A DNA stretch of 64,000 nucleotides from Cephalotus follicularis (lineage: Eukaryota; Streptophyta; Magnoliopsida; Oxalidales; Cephalotaceae). The position numbers and the translations under genes were made by a program. Numbering within the stretch: the stretch's first letter is position 1; every line of letters begins with the position of its first letter. The stretch lies in NCBI GenBank assembly GCA_001972305.1, contig BDDD01005171.1, positions 1-64,000 of the forward strand, read 5' to 3'. Below are positions 11,827 to 22,990 of the stretch, piece by piece. Below the pieces are notes generated by a model. The model saw only the letters and a program-made list of their open reading frames with translations. It was not told where the DNA came from and ran no database searches.

Positions 11827-13574
11827 GCAATATAGAACCTATCATAACATATCTGATCATATACATAACATATCTAATCAAATCATTACTTTATTAGCCA
11901 ACAACGTGGCGGTCTAATCATAACTGAAACATTAAAAACTTAGCAATTAAATCATTTCCGGAAAGACTTAAACATATCCAAGTTCCAAATTTAAAACATA
12001 AAAAACATAAGTATCATTGTTTATGGCCACTAGACATAACATAGGGATCACACTCCTAGGGATCCAAAGACATAGGGTAGTCATCTCTCGTTCACACATT
12101 TCCCCGCTGCTCCCAATAACCTGCCGAATGGAAAACAAAAACGCGGTTGAGCAAACCTCAGTACGGATAAGGGAAACAAAACAGTAAACAATAAGTTTAA
12201 AAGCAGTAAGATTCATAACAGAAATCTTAAGTAATTAAAACAAATAAATAATCGTAAAATCACATTTGTACTTTCATAAAATCCATATAACTTTCGAAAC
12301 ATTTATGAAGCATTTCATAGAATCATTTATGAATCATAGGTCATACTGAGCCACATACATATCACATAACATAAATTTGGCAAGGGAGGCGCTAATTCCA
12401 CATGCCCATTAGAATTGAAGTGTACGGCACTACACAAGTCAATTCTCACATATCACATATCTGATCACACCTCAGATCACATATCATAAACTAGAGTCAA
12501 TTCATACGCCTCTATCATACATAGCGGATCCATAAATCCGCCTCATAGGATTTATTCATAACACTCAGAGGCGTCGTAGACTAATCACACCGCTACGAAA
12601 GTGTCACGTCCCCGTGCCAGGCCTACGACGTGCCTATGGTACACCTCATAGGTGGGTACAATACTCAGTATTCAATTATTACGAAAGCATTGATTTATCA
12701 AAATCAATTTAAAAACCACATAAAATATGGTTTCACAAAACATATCGGAAAACCGCTCACAACGGTATCATAACATACATTTCATAACCCAAATTATCAA
12801 CTCATTTATACTTCGCTATAAAGAGGTGATCATATCGTAACATATCGTATCATTTCATATCATATGCATAAAGTAGGAATCATTTAACAATGTCAAACCA
12901 ACTTCATTTTCGAAACATGTCAAAACCATAAAACATTACCAAGTTCGTAAACGAAAAAGCATAGCAAAACTGTTTCAGTTCGAAATTCAGATAGCCAAGG
13001 AAATGATAGAAATCCGTACAATGTTCCTAAAGTAAAAATATCTTTTGTTTACTATAGTAAAACTGATAGGAGGGTATCAAGAAACGAAAATCCGTACCTT
13101 ATGCGTTCACAATGCTCTTACGGATAAGTGATTCAACAAACTCCACTTGAAGCACAATAATCTAAAGACACCCAAAATCATACATATAAGAGTCTAGGAC
13201 ACATCAAAACCATTATACAGACTCATTACTCTGTTTGGAGAAGACCCGGATCGATTCGAAGAACAAACGGATCAAAACAGTTGAAAACAATACATTTCTG
13301 GGCAAAACAGTCGACTATTACAGAGCACCAGCCGACTGGGGAAGCTTGGCAGTCGACTAATCACAAGGTCCTGTCCACTACTCAAACCAGAATGCAGACA
13401 GTCGACTGGTTCATAGATCCAGACGACTACTCAACCCAAGACAGTCGACTGCGTTCATATGGTAGTCGACGGCACATCCAATCCAGCCGACTGTCCACAG
13501 GAAAAGCCGACTGTTCTGGATGACAGAACAGTAGTAACATGACAATTTCAATACAAAAAATGGTTCAAATGATT
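11827..13574 (-). repeat. R2 5' LTR, gag-proximal part; terminus and primer site deleted
   Basis: Aligned by eye to R1 and R3, about 50 bp covering the primer site and the last bases of the LTR (GGTGTTACA side) are missing near 11826, so reverse transcription could not start from this copy. The part kept holds the shared core (12378-12671), two TACGGAT-type units near 13010-13100 and the phased palindrome array. The LTR continues at 21921 beyond N1. Confidence 0.85.
13309..13512. repeat. Phased AGTCGACT array in R2 LTR
   Basis: Sites begin at 13309, 13330, 13351, 13372 (decayed, TGTCCACT), 13400, 13421 (AGACGACT), 13443, 13464, 13485 and 13505. The steps are 21, 21, 21, 28, 21, 22, 21, 21 and 20 bp. 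Variants are mostly AGCCGACT. Confidence 0.85.
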
Positions 13575-13579
13575 ACCAC
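13575..13579. other. N1 target-site duplication, left
   Basis: ACCAC here and at 21916-21920 flank N1 exactly, marking it as a complete insertion in the R2 LTR. Confidence 0.9.
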
Positions 13580-13844
13580 TATAATATCCCATTTTCGTAT
13601 AGATTTTCGGGGTTTTCGATATGTTTCGTATGGGCTGTCGATTTTTTTCGGTTTGTGGACTGCCCATTTTTCGGTTTGTTTTGCTTTTGGCTAGGCTAAG
13701 CGGGTTTTGGCCTTAGCCTAGTGGGTTTTGATATTGAGTCTATGAATTAATAAAATAATTTTTGGCTTTTAATGTATTTGTTAAAAACCCAATTTCAGCA
13801 TTTTTAGAAGTCAAAAGAAACCTCATTTTATGTTCCGTCAGTGC

Positions 13845-14295
13845 AGATATGGCACCGGCGAAGACACCGGTCGAATCCCCACAGCCTCCTGAGTCCACCG
13901 GTCCCAACCCCTGTACCGGCCGACGTCTCCAACGGCGTGCGGGGTGACTTCTCTTTCCGAATCTGTTTGGCGTCGATTCTCCCTCTCCGTTGATCGGCAC
14001 GACAAACCAGTCACATATTCGGCATCCTGGCGACGAGAGGAAGCGAACCCGACCGGCCTCGACCCTTGGCGACACCGGAAAAGCAGATCGGCGTAAGTCA
14101 AGCCGCGGTCAAACGTCTTCATTCCGGCCAAATGCGGCGATTTCAAGGCAAATGCGCCTCAGATATGGAATCACCGGCCTCAAACGGTCCAGATCGGCCC
14201 ATTTTGGAGACTGACCGGCGGCGCGTGAGCCCACGCGCCGGCGACCCTCCGGCGAGAAATTTTTTTGGACTATTTCCGACTCCGCTCTTCGCATA
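13845..14295. other. GC-rich island in N1 LTR, origin unknown
   Basis: A sharply GC-rich block, rich in CCGG and CGGCG, lies inside an AT-rich LTR; the 3' LTR has it at about 18965-19445. Short frames are open on both strands (61-111 codons) but none is conserved end to end between the two copies and none was recognised. It could be a captured host 5' exon, since in the 3' LTR a CT-rich run and an ATG precede it, or an LTR regulatory island. No domain was seen. Confidence 0.5.
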
Positions 14296-14722
14296 GGTGT
14301 GATCCGCTCCAGTTCCGCGATGTGATTATGGCTCTGTGCGCTGTTTCAACTGCTTTCGGTAAATTCTGAACCCTGCTCCGTTAAATTCTGTTTTCAGTTG
14401 AATTATGTATTTATGTAATCGTTTTACGATATTATGAGCTGAACTAGTGTTATGATTCGAAATTGGATGAATTGGACAAATTGGACTTACCTTAGCGAAT
14501 CCAAAATTATGTTTAGATGACAATTTTGCGATTGGACGTATTAAACGTGTTATTATCTTATATGGTCATGATTAGTGTATAATCACCCATGAGTTGAGGT
14601 CTGATGTTATTTCAAGTCCTTATGAGAACGATTTTATTTCTGTTAGATGTTTGCAACAACCGATGAGCGGTCTAGAGAAGTCTCGATACATATTCTTGAG
14701 GTTGTTTTGGTGATCGCACAAG

Positions 14723-15260
14723 GTACAGATTTTTCGTTCCTTCAAACACTCCTATTGTTTTATAGTAAAAGAATAGTTTTACACTATGGATAACGTAAGG
14801 ATCATTCTTTCTTTGGCGCTCTTATCAATTTTATTTGAGTAAAGTCAATTTTACTATTTAATGATTATGTACGGATTCTCTTTGCTTTGGATTTCTCTGT
14901 CGGTTTTGTTTAAATGAATTCAGTTTTATTTGAATCGAATATGTTGTTGAAATGTACGGATTATTCTTTCGTTCTTGGATACTCCATTCGATTTTGTTTG
15001 AATAAAGTCGGTTATGTTTTTGTACGGATGTTTCGTTCCTTGATATCTCTTTCGGTATTGTTGGGATAAATTCGGTTTTAATTTTAGTAAATGAAGTACG
15101 GATGTCCTTCTTTCTTTGATATCCTTCTGATTTTATTTGAGATAATTTCAGATTCTGTATTTGGTATGGATCTCATTTCTTGGTTATCATCGATCGGTTT
15201 TTGATTGAATAAAACCGTTTTATTGCCTAATTGATATGTACAGAATTTTCTGTTCCTTGG
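14723..15260 (+). repeat. Eight-unit TACGGAT tandem repeat in N1 LTR
   Basis: Units start with GTACGGAT or near variants at 14723, 14795, 14869, 14954, 15022, 15096, 15164 and 15238, with steps of 72, 74, 85, 68, 74, 68 and 74 bp. Each continues with a TTCGTTCCTTG-like run and then an inverted pair of the CGGTTTT/AAAACCG kind, able to form a hairpin. The 3' LTR has the same set. R9 has about three such units, R2 two, R1 and R3 one. Confidence 0.75.
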
Positions 15261-15510
15261 CCATCTGACATTCAAACTGAAAGTCTTTTGATAAGCATCT
15301 TCGTTTATGAAATCAACGATGTTTTACGACTTTGACATGTTTCGCAATTAAAGTTGGTTTGATATTGAAATTATTCCGACTTTATACATATGATATGTTA
15401 TGAAATGAATGTTATGATACCGTTGTGAGCGGTTTTTGAATATGTTATGCGAAAACATATGTTATGTGATTTTAAATTGATTTTGATAAATCAATGATTT
15501 TGAAAAGAAT

Positions 15511-15816
15511 ACTGAGTATTGTACCCACCTATGGGGCGTACCATAGGCACGTTGTGGGCCTGGCATGGGGACGTGAAACTTCCGTAGCGGTGTGATTAGT
15601 CTACGACGTCTCTGAGTGTATGAACAAATCCCATGAGGTGGATTTGTGGATCCGCTATGTATGATAGAGGCGTATGAACCGATTCTAGTTTATGTTATGT
15701 GATCTGAGGTATGATCAGATATGTGATCCGAGCTGTGATCGGATATATGAGAATTGATTGTGTAGTGCCGTACACTTCAATTCTAGTGGGCATGTGGAAT
15801 TAGCTACTCCCTTGCC
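15511..15816 (+). repeat. LTR core shared by R1-R3, N1 and R9
   Basis: About 300 bp from ACTGAGTATTGTACC to CTCCCTTGCC. Recognisable copies lie at 4053-4361, 12378-12671 and 25961-26227 (minus), and at 20663-20968, 54341-54510 (partial) and 58735-58985 (plus). It holds an inverted pair CCTATGG/CCATAGG around GGCGTA and two dyads at 15702-15720 and 15726-15744. It is far better kept than the rest of the LTRs, so it probably carries a function such as promoter, RNA processing or packaging; that is inference. Confidence 0.8.
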
Positions 15817-16767
15817 ATATGTGATCAGATGTGTGATCATGTTATGTGATATGTTATGTGGTTCAGTATGGAACTTATGTTTTGAAAAGATTTGTCATAC
15901 GTTTTGAAAGTTATGGATTTGATTTTTATGAAAGTTCATATGTGACTTCAAAGAATGTTTAAACTGATTTATTGCTTAAGATTTCTGTTTTGAGTTAACT
16001 TTGAAATCTTACTGTCGTGAAATTATCGTTTATCGTTTACTGCTTTGTTTTGTTCCGAAATCTGTTTGTTTCGTAATGTTCAGAAACTGTTTTCTTTTGC
16101 TCCGTAAATTGTTCTATTCTGTTTCGTAGAGTGTTTCCTTTCGTAAAATGTTTTGTACCGTATAGTGTTTGTTTCAGATACTATATTGAGTATGATATTG
16201 TTCTGTTTCGGATACTGTTTCGTTTTGGTAAAATGCTTTGTTTTGGATACAGTTTTGTTTCGTTTTGTTATGATTCGTAACTATTCTGTTTTGTTTCGTA
16301 ATTGTTCTATTTTGATTTGTATCTGTTTTGATTCGTATTTATGTTGTTTCGTTATTGATTTGTTTCATAAACTATTCGTAAACTGTTTTATGATTCTATA
16401 TCTGTACTAAGGTTTGCGCAGCCGCGTTTTTGTTTTCCATGCGGCAGGTTTTCAGGGACAGCATGGGCAAGTGTGATGAGAGAGTTACCCTATGTCTGAG
16501 GATCATCTAGGAGTTTGATCCGGTTATATTCTTAGTAGTGTTATGGTCGTGTATAGGCTAGTTATCTAAATAGTATTGTGATTTTGGTTTATGAAAAAGT
16601 TTTCAGTTTATGTTTCATGATTATACATGTTTTCAAATTTTTAGAACCGCCACGTATTGATGATGATTAAGATTATGATCTTTGATATGTTTTTAGTTCA
16701 GTTTTGTGTGACACACCAATCCCGAATCGGGAGTGATCCTGGTTCCGAATCGGGGGTGTTACAGCTA

Positions 16768-16778
16768 TGGTATCAGAG
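16768..16778 (+). other. N1 primer-binding site
   Basis: TGGTATCAGAG, four bases after the 5' LTR end; initiator-tRNA-Met type, as in the coding elements. Confidence 0.9.
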
Positions 16779-16938
16779 AATAGATTTTTCTTTCCTTAGA
16801 AGACCTATCTAGGTTTGTCCTGTGAGATGGGTAGACATTTGGGTTTGGGCTATTCCTTAAGAGTCGTTTCGGTATGTTCCTTTGTATTCCAGTTTTCTGT
16901 CTCTCTTTGTTTTACTTCGTTTCTATTTTGTTTCTTTG

Positions 16939-17031
16939 ATGACACAAAGAGTCGGACGACTAAGGAATGTTAATTTGGAAGCTGACTCAGCTGTTTCACA
17001 AGAGGATGCACGGTATGAGCCAACTGTATAG
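16939..17031 (+). pseudogene. Possible gag start remnant in N1
   Basis: A 30-codon frame starting MTQRVGRLRNVN lies where gag begins in R1-R3, about 160 bp after the primer site, following a T-rich run and preceding YEPTV and a stop. Its position and the RLRN/RTRN likeness suggest a relic of the gag N-terminus kept with the packaging leader. The likeness is short, so this is tentative. Confidence 0.35.
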
Positions 17032-17190
17032 CGATTAAAAGACCGACTGAACAAGCCGTAATGCTATGCGATCGATCGAATGGGCCGAAAAGTATAAGGG
17101 TTTGTCTGAATAGCTTCCATATCGAATAGTGGTTGATCGAGATAGAATATGAATGGTCATTGTGAATGGATAGTGTATGGATGGCTAGTG

Positions 17191-17400
17191 TATCGTTATC
17201 GATTGCATCGTATCGTTAAGGACCGTTATTGAACAGATCGTGATCGTAAGGACCATTGTTGAACGGTTAGTGATCGTGTGACCCGTTATCAAATGAATAG
17301 TGATCAAATGGATCGTTATTGATCAGACAGTGATCAAATGGGTTGTTATTGAACGGTTAGTGATCGGATGGACTGTTATTGAATGGGTGGGCATTGCATG
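17191..17400 (+). repeat. 30-bp minisatellite in N1 internal region
   Basis: Six successive units of exactly 30 bp (17221, 17251, 17281, 17311, 17341, 17371), each of the form GAYCGTTATTGAACGG + TTAGTGATCRRATG. A weaker seventh is at 17191. The units differ at many positions but none differs in length. It replaces gag-pol sequence. Confidence 0.85.
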
Positions 17401-18100
17401 GATGCTCGAAATAGTTTGTGAATGAACCGATGTGACAGTTAACTACTTATATATGCTGGTATGGGACAATATATGTATTTAGTCAGCCACTCGATGTCAA
17501 CTACATATGGAGTTTACCTCTGCATTCCTAGTGGAGTGCTATATGGCTATGAATCATAAACGGATATGGATTGTAAATGGATATGGACCGCAAACGGATA
17601 TGAAATGTAATAGATATAGCATGGTCATGGTTTGATATGGATAAAAGGTTTGGATGATGACATATGGTGGAGTTACTGATGATAGGTTGTGTTATGGCTT
17701 ATATGGAAATGATATGACATTGTTCACATTTTTTTATGCTAGATATGCATCTCACATGATCGATTTTATATATATCTGCTACACCTCTGCACACATTTAT
17801 TGCTTATGATACTGAATATGGATTTGGTTATATGGTTTGTGAAGAGTACCTTTTGATTATAAACTAAACTGTATAGATTTATGATACTTGTTATGTATAA
17901 GAGGTAACTAAAGAGATATGTTTATTCAGTTATCGACCTGCCAACATGTGGCAGTGCTTATGATATGTGTGTTGATGTATTGGATATGCATGAGTTCATA
18001 CTTGAGAGATTGGGATGATGATTTGGACTTAAATTGTGGTTTACTGAGGGCTGAGCCCATTTATAACTGATTGTTCCTCCTTTGGGAGTGTGGATATAAA
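17401..18100 (+). other. N1 internal non-coding region
   Basis: AT-rich, with many ATATGGAT-like words (17570-17660). No gag, protease, RT or integrase motif in any frame. Origin not recognised. Confidence 0.6.
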
Positions 18101-18114
18101 TTGTGTTTTCTTGA

Positions 18115-18465
18115 CAGGGGGCATAAGTCCGATAAACGAATACTACATGCCCAATTTTCGGGAGATTATAAGAGTTAGAATGTACTCAATTGATTATTTC
18201 ATTGATATGATTATCATTTGCATGGTTATATTAGTATTGGATATGATTAAGCCAATCTTTGAGAGTATTGAAAGGACTATCCTTCGCGTGTAAATGGTAT
18301 ATTTGATTTAGTTGTGATGTAGTCTGGTGCGGGCTGAGCCCCAGTAAATAGATTATGATGAGACATGAGAATTGATCTCCAAACATATAAACTGTGGTTT
18401 ATCAGGTGGCATGGAGTCCGATAAACGAATACATCATGCCCGATTTTTGGGAAATCCTAAGAGTA
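18115..18465 (+). repeat. Diverged direct repeat near N1 3' end
   Basis: A block of about 60 bp at 18119-18178 (GTCCGATAAACGAATAC, then ATGCCC and GGGA) recurs at 18409-18465 with about ten differences. Each copy lies near the words GGGCTGAGCCC (18048-18060, 18326-18340). It occupies the region just before the polypurine tract. Confidence 0.65.
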
Positions 18466-18596
18466 TGGTTTGTAATGGTTATCCATACTGTTTTACATAT
18501 GGTTTGAGGTTTTCGCTGATACGATATGGTGTGTTCCATAGGGATAATCTGTTTGCTTCAGGTTAGTAGTTGTTTAGATTTTGGGACGAAATCTTT

Positions 18597-18612
18597 TTAA
18601 GGGGGGTGGAGT
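18597..18612 (+). other. N1 polypurine tract
   Basis: TTAAGGGGGGTGGAG next to the 3' LTR, after the TTTTGGGACGAAATC signature that also precedes the 3' LTRs of R2 and R9. Confidence 0.85.
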
Positions 18613-21600
18613 TGTAATATCCCGTTTTCCGTATAGATTTGTGGGCTTTTCGATATGTTTCGTATGGGCTGTCGATTTTTTTTGGTTTGTGGACTGCCCA
18701 TTTTTTGGTTTGTTTTGCTTTTGGCTAGGCTAAGCGGGTTTTGGCCTTAGCCTAGTGGGTTTTAATATTGAGTCTATGAATTAATAAAATAATTTTTGGC
18801 TTTTTATGTATCTGTTAAAAACCCAATTTCAGCATATTTAGAAGTCAAAAGAAACCCCATTTTATGTTAAAAATTGTTTCTCTCCCACTCACTCTCTCTC
18901 TCTCTCTCTCTATCTCTCTGTCTCCCATTCTCTCTCCCCTCTCACCTGCTGTCGTCACCGTCAGTGCTGATATGGCACCGGCGAAGACACCGGTCGAACC
19001 CCCGCAACCTCCTGAGTCCACGGGTCCCAACCCCTGCACCAACCGACGTCTCCAACGGCGTGCGCGATGACTTCTCTTCCCGAATCTGTTTGGCGTCGAT
19101 TCTCCCTCTCCGATGATCAGCATGACAAACCAGTCACATATTCGGCATCCTGGCGACGAGAGGAAGTGAACCCGACCGGCCTCGACCCTTGGCGACGTCG
19201 GAAAATCAGATCGGCACAAGTCAAGCTGCGGTCAAACGTCTTCGTTCCGGCCAAATACGGAGATTTCAAGGCAAACGCGCCTCAGATATGGAATCACCGG
19301 CCTCAAACGGTCCAGATCGGCACTTTTTGGTGACTGACCGGTGACGCGTGAAAGACACGCGCCGGCAAGCGGTGGCGCGTGAGCCCACGTGCCGGCGACC
19401 CTCCTTCGAGAAATTTTTGTGGACAGTTTCTGACTCCGCTCTTCGCATAGGTGTGATCCGCTCCAGTTCTGCGACGTGATTATGGATCTGTGCTCTGTTT
19501 CGACTGCTTTCGGTAAACTCTGAACCCTGCTCCGCTAAATTCTGTTTTCCGTTGAATTATGTATTTATGTAAGCGTTTTACGATATTATGAGCTGAACTA
19601 GTGTTATGATTCGAAATTGGATGAATTGGACAAATTCAACTTACCTTAGCGAATCCGAAATTATGTTTAGATGAGAATTTTGCGATTGGACGTATTAAAC
19701 ATGTTATTATCTTTTATGCTCATGATTAGTGTATAATCACCCATGAGTTAAGGTCTGATATTATTTCAAATCCTTATGAGAACGATTTTATTTCTGTTAG
19801 ATGTTTGCAACAACCGATGAGCGGTGTAGAGAAGTCTCAATACATATTCTTGAGGTTGTTTTGGTGATCGCATGAGGTACAAATTTTTCGTTCCTTCATA
19901 CACTCCTACTGTTTTATAGTAAAAGAATAGTGATACACTGTGGATAACGTACGGATCATTCTTTCTTTGGCACTCTTATCAATTTTATTTGAGTAAAGTC
20001 AATTTTACTGTTTAATGATTATGCACGGATTCTCTTTGCTTTGGATTTCTCTGTCGGTTTTCTTTAAATGAATTCGGTTTTATTTGAATCGAATCTGTTG
20101 TTGAAATGTACGGAATTTATTTCGTTCTTGGATACTCCATTCGATTTTGTTTGAATAAAGTCGGTTATGTTTTTGTACGGATGTTTTGTTCGTTGATATC
20201 TCTTTCGGTATTGTTGGGATAAATTCGGTTTTGTTTTAGTAAATGAAGTACGGATGTCCTTCTTTCTTTGATATCCTTCTGATTTTATTTGAGATAATTC
20301 CAGATTCTGTATTTGGTATGGATCTCATTTCTTGGTTATCATCGATCGGTTTTTGATTGAATAAAACCGTTTTATTGCCTAATGGATATGTACAGAATTT
20401 TCTGTTCCTTGGCTATCTGACATTCAAACTGAAACTGTTTTGATAAGCATCTTCGTTTATGAAATCAACGATGTTTTATGACTTTGACATGTTTCGCAAT
20501 TAAAGTTGGTTTGCTATTGAAATGATTCCGACTTTGTACATATGATATGCTATGAAATGTATGTTATGATACCGTTGTGAGCGTTTATCAAATATGTTAT
20601 GTGAAAACATATGTTATGTGATTTTAAATTGATTTTGATAAATCAATGATTTTGAAAAGAATACTAAGTATTGTACCCGCCTATGGGGCGTACCATAGGC
20701 ACGTCGTGGGCCTGGCACGGGCACGTGACACTTCCGTAGCGGTGTGATTAGTCTACGGCGTCTCTGATTGTATGAACAAATCGCATGAGGTGGATTTGTG
20801 GATCCGCTATGTATGATAGAGGCGTATGAATCGATTCTAGTTTATGTTATGTGATCTGAGGTGTGATCAGATATGTGATCCGAGCTGTGATCGGATATAT
20901 GAGAATTGATTGTGTAGTGTCGTACACTTCAATTCTAGTGGGCATGTGGAATTAGCAACTCCCTTGCCATATGTGATCAGATGTGTGATCATGTTATGTG
21001 ATATGTTATGTGGCTCAGTATGGAACTTATGTTTTGAAAAGATTTGTCATACGTTTTGAAAGTTATGGATTTGATTTTTATGAAAGTTCATATGTGACTT
21101 CAAAGAATGTTTAAACTGATTTATTGCTTAAGATTTCTGTTTTGAGTTAACTTTGAAATCTTACTGCCTTCAAATTATCGTTTATCGTTTACTGCTTTGT
21201 TTTGTTCCGAAATCTGTTTGTTTCGTAATGTTCAGAAACTGTTTTCTTTTGCTCCGTAAATTGTTCTATTCTGTTTTGTAGAGTGTTTCCTTTCGTAAAA
21301 TGTTTTGTACCGTATCGTGTTTGTTTCATATACTGTATTGAGTATGATATTGTTCTGTTTCGGATACTGTTTCGTTTTGGTAAACTACTTTGTTTTGGAT
21401 ACAGTTTTGTTTCATTCTGTTATGATTCGTAACTATTCTGTTTTGTTTCGTAATTGTTCTATTTTCATTCGTATCTGTTTTGATTCGTATTTATGTTGTT
21501 TCGTTATTGATTTGTTTCATAAACTGTTCGTAAACTATTTTATGATTCTATATCTGTACTGAGGTTTGCTCAGCCGCGTTTTTGTTTTCCATGCGGCAGG

Positions 21601-21915
21601 TTTTCAGGGACAGCATGGGCAAGTGTGATAAGAGAGTTACCCTATGTCTGAGGATCATCTAGGAGTTTGATCCGGTTATATTCTTAGTAGTGTTATGGTC
21701 GTGTATAGGCTAGTTATCTAAACAGTATTGTGATTTTGGTTTATGACAAAGTTTTCAGTTTATGTTTCATGATTATACATGTTTTCAGATTTTTAGAACC
21801 ACCACGTATTGATGATGATTAAGATTATGATCTTTGATATGTTTTTAGTTCAGTTTTGTGTGACACACCGATCCCGAATCGGGAGTGATCCCGATTCCGA
21901 ATCCGGGGTGTTACA
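18613..21915 (+). repeat. N1 3' LTR (3303 bp)
   Basis: Begins TGTAATATCCCG and ends GGGGTGTTACA. It matches 13580-16763 along its whole length except for a CT microsatellite block (18866-18960) and a GC-rich segment near 19340-19370. Two short peptides with Leu/Ser runs (18864-19116) come only from the CT repeat. Confidence 0.92.
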
Positions 21916-21920
21916 ACCAC
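21916..21920. other. N1 target-site duplication, right
   Basis: ACCAC, identical to 13575-13579. Confidence 0.9.
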
Positions 21921-22990
21921 ATTAAACCAGAAGCACAAGGACATAAACATAGGACATAATATGGCATTTAGATGCTAAAAGAACACAAAATTGATAGGAA
22001 AACAGTTGGACAGTGGCTTAACTTCTAAGGGAGACAAGAAAACATGCATACACATATGTCCAGATTTTGTCCATTATCATTTGCGGACTTTTAAAACCAG
22101 ATTATGACATGTTCAAGGTGTATAAAACATGTTGACAGTCTTACCAATACTATGACAGAACATATTAACATAGGAATTGAAACCAAGGACAGTAGGAATA
22201 TAAAACTGACATTATAACACTGAAACAAAACCATCACTGAACGGAACGAATTTAACTAACCTGCAGTGATTACCAGGAACACAAAAACACAGCAAGAACG
22301 CTCCAATTAATTTTTTAACTGGCTGTACACAGGAGACCAAAGAGAACAAAACCAAGAGAAAAGTATAGAACTTTAAACCAATCAAAGAAATCCAACCAAA
22401 GGACAACAGGAAATTGAGATTACCTTGACAATCTGATGCAATGAATCCACAGCAGATTAGCAAAGACTCACAAGGCAGAATTCGGCTGTGGCTTGCAAGA
22501 AAGAGAGACACACATATAAAAATGGCAATGACACTCTCCAAAAGGAAAAGGAGAAGACAAAATCTGCTCCAAAAAGGAAGAAGAGGGAACGAGAATCGGC
22601 TGAATAAGGATATTGGAGATTGAAAACGTGTGAGAGTAATGAGGGGAGGGAGAGTTCGGGGGAAGAAGGGAGAAGAACAGGAAAGGAAGAAAGGAAAAAG
22701 AAATAAATAAATAAATAAAAGAAATAAAAGGAAATAATTAAAATAAATGAAATAAAATGATTTTTAAAATAAGAAAAATTGTTTTAATATAATAAAATGT
22801 TGATAAAATAACAATAAACCCAACCCAATATTGCATAACATATCCAAAATTCGGACTGATATCAGTCAGCCCAAATCACATAAGCCCAAAACATAGGGCA
22901 ACCGGACTTTTAAAAATTAACAAAATTAAAAGTCCAAAAACAAAAACATAAAAGTCCGTAAAAACACATACGAACAAGCAGGGTATTACA
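21921..22990 (-). repeat. R2 5' LTR, outer part
   Basis: Continues the LTR interrupted by N1 and ends GCAGGGTATTACA, i.e. TGTAATACCCTGC on the minus strand. Beyond it RT sequence of R3 resumes at once. The LTR without N1 is about 2.8 kb. Confidence 0.9.

Larger units (their letters stand above)
13580..16763 (+). repeat. N1 5' LTR (3184 bp)
   Basis: Compared with the 3' copy it lacks about 95 bp of CT-rich microsatellite (present at 18866-18960) and a short GC-rich stretch (about 19340-19370). Inside, in order: a GC-rich island, eight TACGGAT-type units, the shared core with two dyads, and a T-rich stretch with many TGTTTCGT words (16020-16400). No palindrome array was found. Confidence 0.92.
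13580..21915 (+). mobile_element. N1: complete non-autonomous LARD-like retrotransposon
   Basis: 8336 bp: 5' LTR, tRNA-iMet primer site, 1849-bp internal region without gag or pol, polypurine tract, 3' LTR, and a 5-bp duplication on both sides. Its LTRs are far longer than its inside, the layout known as LARD. The LTR ends (TGTAATA...GTGTTACA) and core match those of R1-R3 and R9, so proteins of that family probably moved it. The 5' LTR begins TATAATATCCCA where the 3' LTR has TGTAATATCCCG, two changes of methylation-decay type. Confidence 0.92.

Noticed and set aside
13740-14296. ORFs of 60-111 codons on both strands of the N1 LTR
   Set aside because: High GC lowers stop frequency on all frames; frames differ between the two LTRs and no motif is present. 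Reported only as a GC-rich island.
16153-16410. Cys/Phe/Val-rich 85-codon ORF in both N1 LTRs
   Set aside because: Arises from TGTTTCGT/TTCGTTTT word repetition; amino-acid pattern is just the repeat translated.
18890-18960. CT-rich tract as a polypyrimidine splice signal
   Set aside because: A simple microsatellite present in one LTR and absent in the other; no paired donor is evident.
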